From contig JAIGNY010002759.1 of the NCBI GenBank assembly GCA_020152595.1, forward strand, positions 515,001 to 579,000: 64,000 nucleotides of DNA. Direction: 5' to 3'. Source of the stretch: Chiridota heheva. Lineage: Eukaryota; Echinodermata; Holothuroidea; Apodida; Chiridotidae. Made by a program: the position numbers and the translations under genes. The notes below the pieces were generated by a model that was given only the letters and a program-made list of their open reading frames with translations, did not search any database and had not been told where the DNA came from. Shown piece after piece: positions 36,511 through 46,139 of the stretch. Position 1 is the first letter of the stretch, and every line of letters starts with the position of its first letter.

Positions 36511-36604
36511 TAACATTAGTTAAAACTTTATTATGGAACCATATCCTAATGTTACAGGCCTAACATTAGGGATTGTGGGGACTGACCTTATACTAACTTA
36601 TAGT

Positions 36605-36720
36605 CCAATTTGGTACAATGACACACATGTGAGTCACTATTTCATATGTCAATGACTCACCTTTGACTGACATTGCCGGGGGTAGTAGGGTTAGTCATAC
36701 AACTGACAAGTGCATAAAGC
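36605..36720. mobile_element. Partial copy of the TGACTCACC element
   Basis: Shares TTGGTACAATGA, CACATGTGAGTCA, CAATGACTCACCTTTGACTG and GGGGTAGTAGGG with the fuller element at 51,709-52,022, ending in AACTGACAAGTGCATAA. Only the right part is present. Confidence 0.55.
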
Positions 36721-36734
36721 ATTCCAATCTTCAG

Positions 36735-37117
36735 GAGTAAGGTAGCCCAGTTGTTAAAGCACACGACTGCGATGCTGGAGGTACTTGGTTCAAGCTTGGT
36801 CAGGTATAACCAGTTTTTCTACAGCTACAGTATGCAGGAATATACGCTGATCATCAAAGCGGAAGTCCGTCGTTTGCAGCTCGTGCTCCTCATTCAGCTG
36901 TTGAGAGAAGTGGCAATTGTTGAATGGTACTCGCCGTCGGTCCCGATGGTTAGGACAGTCACACCCATGCTTCTCTGAACACTTCTCAAAAAAGATAGGG
37001 TAAAAATTCGGTGTTATCCACTTTCGTCCCCGTCGCACGAGACTGGCATCTGCTATGCAGGCTATAGCTTGTCATCTACGCTCCATATAGGAGTCTTGCC
37101 GAGTTCCCGTAAGAGAG
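36735..37117 (+). mobile_element. tRNA-derived SINE of a second type
   Basis: The head has an A-box-like TAGCCCAGTTGTTAAAGC at 36,743 and a B-box-like GGTTCAAGCTT at 36,787, spaced about as in a tRNA. The body follows (CATCAAAGCGGAAGTCCGTC, GGTACTCGCCGTCGGTCCCG) to the junction with the LINE 3' end near 37,117. No target duplication was found, so the right boundary is approximate. Not a functional tRNA: no cloverleaf could be drawn beyond the boxes. Confidence 0.5.
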
Positions 37118-39330
37118 GATCATGTACAAACAAACAAATCTTTTAGTGTTTGAGGAAAGAAGGAGTATTTATAAACATTTGTTTTAACATAAGGAATGTG
37201 GAAATTCAGATCATGGTTATTTCTTGTATTAATTCTTGCGTTTATGATTAGGTTATCATTATCAATGGTGACGAGATTGTTATTGATTTTATATAGCATT
37301 TTTAGACGGATGTTCCTTCTTCTTGTTATTACTGTAGCAGGGGCCAATCTACAGTAATTTATGAAGCATGCTAGTGACACTAGATTTATAAGAGTAGTCT
37401 TCCATACAGAACCTGGCTGCTCTCTTTTGAATTGATCCAAGTTTATCTACGTGATGGGGGTCTCAGACTGCTGATGCATAATCAAGTACAGTACTGGCCT
37501 AACTAGAGCTTTATATGCAGTGATTTTAACGTCAGTGGGACAGTTTGAGAGGTTACGTCTTAATAGGCCAAGTACAGAGTTTGCTTTGTTGTGTATATGT
37601 TTATTCCATCTGAGTTTATTATCAATTTCAACACCTAGGTACGGGTGGAAGTTGACATGTTTTAGTGGCTGGTTGCACAAGGTATAAGCTGGTGATTTAT
37701 AGCATTTTCTAGGAGATATTGAGAGGATGTAGCATTTGGAGGTTAAAATTCATTTGCCATTGTTCAAGTTTATTTAGATCATCTTGGAGGATTTATCACT
37801 AGTGTATACACAAGACAATCATCAGCAAACAGTCTAACCGGGCTGTTTATATTATCAGGGATGTCATTGGTATATAAAAGGAAGAGTAAAGGACCTAAAA
37901 CAGTCGCCAGTGCACCACAACTGGTTATCAAAGGCCGTAGACATTGACTTGGTTGTCAATCTTATGTCTGTCCGTACGTCGTAGTTGTGCTCTCGTTTGG
38001 GTTGTATTAAGCGTTTCGTGACAGCATTGTTACTATCAGAACTGAATACGCAGGCTACGACCCTGTTATTGTAATTGTGTGCTCACTCGTTGTCGGGCCT
38101 AAAACAGTACCTTGTGGTACACCAGATAGAACCTGTTTAGGATTTGAGATTTTGCCATCACAGACTACCTGCTGAATGCGGTTACTGAGGAAGGATGCAA
38201 ACCAGGCCAGTAGATTTCCATCATTGCCATATGCGGAAAGTTTGGATAAGAGGCATTGGTGTGGGACTTTGTCGAAGACTTTTGAGCAGTCGAGTATAGC
38301 CATAAAGATGGTACTGTTTTAGTCAATTTGTTTAGAATTATTATATATTGTCGAGAGAAGTTGTGTTTCAGTTGATTTTTTGGCTTGAAAGACATGTTGG
38401 AGATCAAGATGTTATGCTCATCAAGGAATTTCATCACATGTGAGTGGATTATATGCTCAAGGATTTTACTACACACGCAGGTATAAGAGATACTGGTCTG
38501 TAATTAGCTGGGTCATGTTTATCACCTTTTTTAAAAACGCTATATATATTTGCTTCTTTCCACTTGTTTGGGATTGTACCGTTATATACAGAGGTTTGAA
38601 AGAGATCAGTTAGGATTTCATAAAGGTCTTCCGCGTGTGTTTTAGGAACCATGGTGGTATATAGTTAGGACCTAAGGCTTTGTTTGGGTTTAGGTTTTGC
38701 AGTTGCTTTTTGACACCTTTTGGAGTGATTATAAGTTGGTTTATTTTGTTGGTGGTAACTGGTTTAGTTACAGGGATTTGAGAGGTATCTTCTTCTGTAA
38801 AAACGCTATTAATGGTTGTTTAGAATGTTAGCTTTAGTCTACTGTCAGTACAAAGTTTACCGTTATTTATAAGGTCTGACACTCAAGGAATTATTTTTAA
38901 ATCTTTTTATGTAGGACTAAAATGCCTTGGGGTTTTCAGTTAGGGAGTTTTTAAGTTTATTACAGATGAAGTTGTTTCTAGATTCTTTGATGTTTTTACG
39001 GACGGATTTCCTATGGATTTTGTGGATTTGTTGAGTTTTCTTAGCTTTCTTAAACAGTTTATGTTTTTTCTTGCAGAGACGGCATTGGATATTTGTGAAC
39101 CAAGGCAGATTTAATTTAGTTTTAAGTTAAGGTGAATTTGTGAGGGTTTTTCTTTTCTTTTAGTAATCAATTTATTTTCCTTTTCAAAGAAAATCCATTT
39201 TTCATGAACATTAATGGATGAGCTACTGTATTGAATTTAGAATAATGTCACGCTAGGTTTAGACAGGTCTTCTTTTATGCATTCTGTGTCAGCTTTTTTC
39301 CTTAAATATATTTTACATTTAGGCAACTTT
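37118..39330 (-). mobile_element. CR1/Jockey/L2-type LINE with reverse transcriptase, interrupted by a SINE
   Basis: On the minus strand: a linker with [12 protein letters not shown] (about 38,690), [20 protein letters not shown] (about 38,560), [52 protein letters not shown] (38,300), VLSGVPQGTVLGP (38,120), a SINE insertion, then PLLFLLYTNDIPDN and RLFADDCLVYT (about 37,830; catalytic ADD). It continues with VEIDNKLRWNKHIHNKANSV, LVRPVL and a C-terminal RRRNIRLKMLYKINNNLV. Several frameshifts are present. The tail is (GTTT)n at about 37,125-37,135. The 5' end is lost near 39,330. Exact clade not decided. Confidence 0.8.
37905..38094 (+). mobile_element. tRNA-derived SINE, copy 3, nested in a LINE
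   Basis: Flanked by ggacctaaaacagt (37,891-37,904) and gggcctaaaacagt (38,095-38,108), a 14-bp duplication with one mismatch. Removing it rejoins the LINE reading ...PQGTVLG/PLLFLLY. It matches SINE copies 1 and 2 in the opposite orientation but starts at CGCCAGTGCACCACAACTGG, so the tRNA-like head is missing (5' truncation). The 3' end is ATTGTAATTGTGTGCTCACT then CGTTGTC. Confidence 0.88.
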
Positions 39331-39365
39331 TTACTTCTATCCACCTGGGCCTCTCCACCCATCAC

Positions 39366-40318
39366 AAAACACCCTCAGTAGCAGACTTCCTGACTACTCA
39401 TCCATCTTTTTAGCCGAGGCTAAGGCCATTCTCCTCGCCCTCAACTTTATTGAGTACTCTCCTCTTAGTCACTTTGCCATTTTCTCTGACTCAAAGGCTG
39501 TTCTTACTTCATTACTCAATCTTAAATGGGATAACCTCACCTGCCACCTCCTCCTCCGGAAACTCTTTTCTCCCACCCTCTGCAGGAAAAGTGTTCTTTT
39601 CTTCTGGATACCCAGCCATGTTGGCATCCCTGGCAATGACAGGGCTGATACAGCGGCTAAGCTTGCCCTTAACCTCCTCCCTTCTCTTTTTCCCAAAACC
39701 CTCTCTGACATCAAACCACTTATTGCTTCTCTTGTTCGTGACCGCTGGCAAACCTTATGGAACTTCCAAATTGATAACAAACTCCATGTTATCCAGCCCA
39801 CAATCCCGATCAAATCCACCATCAACAACCTTTCTCGTGATCGACAACGTTCATATTACCCGCCTTAGAATTGGTCACACCCACCTCACTCACTCCCACC
39901 TCCTTATTGGTTCCCCAACCCTCTGTAACAATTGCCACTGCATCCTCACAATCCAACACGTTCTCCTTGCTTGCCCCCTGTACAACCTTCCCAGAGCTTC
40001 CTCGCTCCCACAACTCAATTGCTGAGTTCTTCCAGAAAAATCCTCCAGATAAAATAATCTCCTTCCTTCAGCATGCATCACTCTACAACCATATTTAATT
40101 CTCCTCTTCCACCCCCTCTCTACTTTGTTTTTGTTTTACCCATGCACCTCCTCTCTCGATCACAGCTTTTTGGCTTTTGTTCTTGAATTTTTCTCACTCT
40201 CCCCCTGGTCTCTTTCCTTACTACCTCTAAAATGATCTGACCTCTCAGGCACAATTTGACCTTCGTTGTAGTGGTGCCGTTAAGACCTCATCAAACAAAC
40301 AAACAAACAAACAAACAA
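39366..40318 (+). mobile_element. I-group LINE (RNase H type), 5'-truncated copy 2
   Basis: Matches copy 1 with few differences by eye: CACCCTCAGTAGCAGACTTC onwards, SAEAKA-coding, FSDSKAVL and HVGIPGNDRAD-coding segments, a CLLACPLYNLPRA-type Cys/His end and the hairpin GGCAC (40,248)...GTGCC (40,274). The (AAAC)n tail ends at about 40,318. It starts later than copy 1 and lacks the first RNase H motif (TDGS). An indel after NNLS breaks the frame at a different place from copy 1. Confidence 0.85.
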
Positions 40319-41372
40319 AACCCAAACCCACCCTAACCTCTTCATCAACCTCCACATCCAAATCAAAGACCAACTCTCAAACTACACCTCCATCTATACT
40401 GATGGCTCCAAGGAAGGCGACAAGACAGCTGCTGCTGCCATCATCCAAGACATCACCCTCACTATGAGGCTTCCTGACTAATCGTCCATCTTCTCGGCCG
40501 AGGCCAAGGCCATCCTCCTTGCCCTCAACTTTGATTGAGTACTGCCCGCTCAGCCACTTTGCCATCTTCTCCAGCTCCAAGGCTGTTCTTACTTTTTTGC
40601 TCAATCTTAAATGGGATAACCCCACATCTCATCTCCCCCCCCCCCCCCTCCTCTGCAGGAGAAGTATTCTTTTCTTTGGATACCCAGCCATGTTGGCATC
40701 CCTGGGAATGACAAGAGCTGATGCAGCTGCTAAGCTTGCCCTCAACCTCCCCCTACCCCATTTCCCAAACCCTTTCTGACATCAAACCGCTTATCGCTTC
40801 CCTTGTTCGTGACTGCTGGCAAACTTCATGGGACTCCTAAATTGATAACAAACTCCACGTCATTCAGCCCATTATTCTGATCAAACCCACCATCCACAAC
40901 CTCTCCCGTCTTGACAAAGTTCACATAACCCGCCTTAGAATAGGTCACACCTACCTCACTCACTCCCACCTCCTTATTGGCTTCCCTCAACCCCTCTGCA
41001 ACAATTGCCATTGCACTCTCACAGTCCATCACGTCCTCCTTGCTTTCCCCCTGAACAACCTTCCCAGAGCTTCCCTCGCTCCTACAACTCAATAGCCAAG
41101 CTCTTCCAGAAAAACCCTCCAGGAAAAATTATCTCCTTTCCTCATCATGCTTCCCACTACAACCATATTTAGTCTTCCTCTCCCACTCCCCTCTCTCTAC
41201 ATTTTTTTTCACCCATGCACTTTCTCTCGATCCCAGCTTTCTGGCTTTTAGTTTTTGTGTTTCTCTAAATCTTCTCACTTTTTCTTTCCTTCCTACCTTT
41301 GGAATGATCTACCTTCTCGCCATTTGACCATTGCTGTTGTGGTGCCTGTAAGCCCTCATCAATCAAACAAAC
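40319..41372 (+). mobile_element. I-group LINE (RNase H type), copy 3, joined to the tail of copy 2
   Basis: Starts directly after the (AAAC)n tail of copy 2 with CCCACCCTAACCTCTTCATC and includes the TDGSKEG-coding motif, a damaged middle (a +1 shift near 40,533 and a poly(C) run at 40,634) and HVGIPGN-coding sequence. It then has an intact ITRLRIGHTYLTHSHLLIGF segment and a 3' end ATTTGACCATTGCTGTTGTG followed by a (TCAA/AAAC) tail. More diverged than copies 1 and 2. Confidence 0.8.
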
Positions 41373-43098
41373 ATGAGGAATATGATATGTCATATCATGG
41401 ACTGGATTATGGGGTGCAAGGGCCCCGATTCCACACTACACTTTTTCCATATTTACGTCTTTTATATGGTGACTGATTATATTTTTGTTTTATGTTCTAG
41501 TTCTTCCTGACCTCGGGCCCCCTGAAAAGGTAAACAAAAATATGCTTTGCATATGAACTGGCCAATTAGCAGGTCTATGCAATCATCTTTCAGTTTTGTT
41601 TTCGTATTTTTCTTAATGCTGTAGACAAATTCCAATTAACTATTCTTACAGTAGTGTTATATACAGTAAGTTCTTGAGTTTCCAATTAAGATAAGTGAAA
41701 AAGGCTAAAATCTTATCAATTATTTTTTAGGATGCTCATGAGCCTGGTGTATATGGGTTAATATTTTGAAGAGGGGAAAAAATGGTGTTTTGACCTACAG
41801 TATTACTAGTATAGATTCTTACTTTCTTACAAAATTTGGACGAATTTCAATTAAATTGTGTTAAAAAAAAAAGGCGGCAAACTTTTGTGTGTAATAATTT
41901 TTCTTCCTCTCGCTGTTTGAACAAAAAATCGAGGAAGAGAGTTTTCTGATGAACATTTTTAAAATAGCAGTTACCAATGCGCTTGGATGATATGCGCACT
42001 ATGTGTACGCTTTTCGAATTCTGAGGGATTTGCGAAGTCATCAGAATGTCATTTCTTCCATAATTTAGATGCTTTAGTTTTGTTTTTGAAAGATGCATTA
42101 AATTTAATTAGTTTGAAAGAAACTTTAAAGATTCAAGACGCTAATGCAATCAAAATCATACTGTGACTCGTAAGTACTTTGATCAGTTTGAGAAGGGTTT
42201 TCATTCCATGGTTATGTTAATATGTTGTTGTTGTCTGAATGGTTTTAAAGCTAAAAGGGTATAGTGCACTGTCTCGCTCAGTACTGCAAGTATTGCACAG
42301 CAAGTACAGTAATGCTTATTGAGTGAGGTGTTTATCTCACTAACCCAAAAAGGCCCCTAGGCCTACTTCAATTTGTTTCCAGCTGCACTTGTAAAAGTTG
42401 GAGAGAAACAACAAAGATAAATGGTCAAATGTTAAAGGAAAAGAAAAAAAGCCAACAATTTATTCTCAGTTTGTTAAAATCGTGAAATGCTGTGAACAAT
42501 AGCATGTAAAGTCGGCGCATGCATGTGTATGAACAAATAAGATGTATTATGCCTCTGAAATAGTGTGCGCAATATTTGGAATATCTTACACTCGTGGCAC
42601 AAACGTACGCATACTGTGTTAAACACGTTGGAATAATTGCAATTAGCAACACTCAAACAGTGAAAACACCTGTGAAATGTTCTCATCCATGTTGCTCTTT
42701 CTGTAACTTGTGTACACACATGTACAGGCAATTCCACCGAGACATTTGATAAAAAGATTCTTACATTCAAACATCTTTGAACATATAAGAGCCATTGACT
42801 AGAAGCTTCATTGACTATCATAACCCATGAATGAAGGTTGATGAGTACTACTGTATCTATGACCAAATTTTCATAAACTGCATTTATAGGTTTATAAGTA
42901 ATCCACAAAAAATGTTCATTTGACAGCCAGGACAAAAAAAAGACAAGATTTTAAAACTTTTGTTTAAATTGTATATTACCATGAAGATTTATCTACAAAC
43001 TACATAGTGAAATCTATAGATATTAAATTGTAGTACATGTGGTATGAAAACTATCTTAATCTTCCCACAGATTTTCATTTTATTCTGATAACTCTTTC

Positions 43099-43823
43099 GT
43101 GACATCCCGGACAAGCTAGTGTGACATCCCGGACAAGCTAGTGTGACATCCCTGACAAGCTAGTGTGACATCCCGGACAAGCTAGTGTGACATCCCGGAC
43201 AAGCTAGTGTGACATCCCTGACAAGCTAGTGTGACATCCCAGACAAGCTAGTGTGACATCACGGACAAGCTAGTGTGACATCACGGACAAGCTAGTGTGA
43301 CGTACATCCCGGACAAGCTAGTGTGACATCCCGGACAAGCTAGTGCGACATTCCGGACAAGCTAGTGTGACATCCCGGACAAGCTAGTGCGACATCCCGG
43401 ACAAGCTAGTGCGACATCCCAGACAAGCTAGTGTGACATCCCGGACAAGCTAGTGTGACATCCCGGACAAGCTAGTGTGACATCCCGGACAAGCTAGTGT
43501 GACATCCCGGACAAGCTAGTGTGACATCACGGACAAGCTAGTGTGACGTACATCCCGGACAAGCTAGTGTGACATCCCGGACAAGCTAGTCAACATCCCG
43601 GACAAGCTAGTGTGACATCCCGGACAAGCTAGTGTGACATCCTGGACAAGCTAGTGTGACATCCTGGACAAGCTAGTGCGACATCCCGGACAAGCTAGTG
43701 TGACATCCGGAACAAGCTAGTGTGACATCCCGAACAAGCTAGTGTGACATCCCGGACAAGCTAGTGTGACATCCCGGACAAGCTAGTGTGACATCCCGGA
43801 CAAGCTAGCGTGACAGCCGGAAC
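43099..43823. repeat. 22-bp satellite array, ~33 units
   Basis: Unit GTGACATCCCGGACAAGCTA plus GT, repeated head to tail with point variants (CCCTG, CACGG, CCAGA, CGACAT). Two units carry the same extra GTAC-type insertion (gtgacgtacatcccgg, near 43,298 and 43,542). They are about 244 bp or 11 units apart, which points to block duplication within the array. The unit contains AAGCTAG and two near-palindromic pieces. It lies in intron 1. Confidence 0.95.
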
Positions 43824-44439
43824 ATTATCTAGAGAAAACTTTGTAGCAGCATAATTACAGTGTATTATGCAAAACCAATGAAATAACTTGTACTAAAGAT
43901 ATAAAAATTGTTTTGAAACTTAATTGTACATAAAGTGTAACCAATATGCTGTAAAGTAGTAAGTGATCAGATACAGCGTATTGTACTATACAAAGTTAAT
44001 TGACCTTGTCTAAGGTCAAATGAAGTAAATTTCTTTTTTTTTTTAAATGTTTTTATAAAAAGTGACATATCAGACATAGCTTAAATACACTTTTGAGATA
44101 AATTTACTGTATTTCTAATTTTAGCCCACTTAGCATGGAATTGCCTGTAAGCGTAACCAGGAGTGTACAAAAGTCAGTTCTATGCAGGAATTTCCCTGTG
44201 AAAGACCACAGAGCCAAAACTTCAAGAAAATATTGATTGTTGGTGCATTTCTTAACAATTAGTTTTACTCAGTGATATCATCATTTGATTCGGGAACGTC
44301 TCCTTAATATGGAGGACTAAGTTTTTCATGTTTACAGCGTATTGGAGAAAAGTTGGTAGTAAAAGTTTGTTGTTTTGGTGATGTTGCATAATAATGCATA
44401 GCTTTTAGCATTATATTGAGATGTACATGCTTTGGCCAT

Positions 44440-44720
44440 CCACCTTTTCGGACATTTTTAAAAACAATACTTCCTCAAACATCATCAACTTCCTCCACAA
44501 CAACAACCTCTTTACCTCATTTAACTTCCCCTTCCCCCTTTCTACACCTAACCTTACTTACCTTCCTTTTTTTGTATCTTTCTGTTTTTCCCTCTTTTCT
44601 CCCTTACAAACCTTCCTTTCCTCACTATTCTAAATCATACAACATAATTTATTGACACCCTTTTGGCACATTTGACTCTGACAGTTGCACTGCTGTTAAA
44701 CATCAACAAACCAAACCAAA
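44440..44720 (+). mobile_element. I-group LINE-related 3' end, family 2, copy 1
   Basis: The coding end (FKNNTSSNIINFLHNNN) resembles FQKNPPDKIISFLQHA at the end of the RNase H LINE ORF. A pyrimidine-rich UTR follows, then TTTTGGCACATTTGACTCTG and TGCTGTTAAACATCAACAAA with an (ACCAA)n tail. The same family recurs at 62,575-62,878. Confidence 0.65.
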
Positions 44721-44959
44721 CCATCCACCTTGGTGCAATGACTCACCTTGTCGAGGGGTGTGGGGGTGAGTCACACAATTGACAAGTGCGTAACACAATT
44801 AGAATTAACATGTGAATTGTCATGTGATTTCTTTCAGCAATGTTTTTAAATCAGAGCCAAAATATTGCAAAAAGGGTGGAATTTTCCATTGTCTCCAGTG
44901 CTTCCGAAATAAATATTAAGCCATAGGCCTAGGCCTACATATATGGCTCAACCATAACT

Positions 44960-46042
44960 TAGGGATGTACCGGATCCAAATTTTTGGATCCGGCCGGAAC
45001 CGGATTTTGCCGGATCCAGGTTGAAATCCGGCCGGATAAAATCCGGCCGGAACCGGATTTTTCATTGCTTACAACAATTCTTATAATTTTAAGAAACAAA
45101 GGGAAAGGGGTAGGGGCAGGGATTTTTCAAGTTGGCTACTAATGGCTAGCAACCCAAATTTTTTGGAAAATAATAATTTTTGGGCATATTGTGATGAAAT
45201 CAAATCAAAATTAGTGAAAGTTCTGGATTAATCCTAACATCTTTAATATTATAAAACTTGAGACTGTCATACATGTGTTCTTACTGAGGAAGTCAAAAAG
45301 TCAAATGACACTATGGAGGGAGGAAAGGGTCATTTATCTAACCTTAACATGTATTTGAAGTGCATGTATGTGCAAATTATGTAAAACTAAACTAAAATAA
45401 TTAAGGACAGTAAGAAGGTAATAGAAATGGATATGAATTCTTTCATGTTTTACATTTGGAAAGTAATTATTCTCTGAATTATTTTTGTGTTATTTCATTA
45501 AAACACCTTGGTACTCTGAATTACTTGTAAAACAGTTCGCTTAGATAAGTGGGGGAAAAACATTTTTCTCTTTTTCAATAGCAGGAGAATCTAAGCAATG
45601 AAAAATTGTGGAAAACAAATTCAGTCAACCTACATGTACATGTACTTTTATCTACAAATTTCATTAATGTCTCTAACTGTAAAATTGTTACCAACTGGTG
45701 TGGTTTTATTCATTATCTGTTACAGCCCAATCTGTTCCAAATTTTTATTGATTTCAAACAGCTACATGTCTTTATTCCGTTTTAAATGATCATACACGTA
45801 ACATAAGCCAATTTGTTCAGTGTTTTCAAGAAGAAAATACATTATCTACACCGAGAAAAATCCAGATATTCATGTTTGTTTTATATTTCATATAGTTGTA
45901 ATGTACCACAGTCTCATAATGTAAATCTTCAATTGTTAAAATTGCAAAAATCGGTTCCGCCGGATTTGGAAAAAATCGGCGGAACCGGATTTTTCCCCAA
46001 ATCGGCCGGATAATCCGCCGGACCGATATCCGTACATCCCTA
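44960..46042. mobile_element. Non-autonomous hAT element, 1,083 bp, perfect 8-bp target duplication
   Basis: The ends TAGGGATGTACCGGATCC... and ...GGACCGATATCCGTACATCC plus CTA form inverted repeats. The flanks ccataact (44,952-44,959) and ccataact (46,043-46,050) are a perfect 8-bp duplication. Both subterminal regions are crowded with CCGGAT/ATCCGGCC blocks, as is common for hAT transposase binding regions. The interior is AT-rich and encodes no transposase. Confidence 0.92.
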
Positions 46043-46139
46043 CCATAACTTACTGCAAGCTAAGTTTAAGTCAGGAATATAATCTGATCTGAGTTTTGAC
46101 CCAGACTTTGCTTTTCATTAACTTTACATACGTATTAAT

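Noticed and set aside
36790..37038. Minus-strand 82-codon frame with CSEKHGCDCPNHRDRRR, zinc-finger-like.
   Set aside because: Lies wholly inside a tRNA-derived SINE and reads it antisense; no intact Cys/His spacing.
42474..42935. 153-codon minus-strand open frame.
   Set aside because: No recognisable domain, no splice-bounded structure, ordinary intronic composition. It is within what can arise by chance in 64 kb.
43099..43823. Possible CRISPR array (regular repeats of 22 bp).
   Set aside because: No unique spacers: units are contiguous and the host is eukaryotic. It is a satellite.
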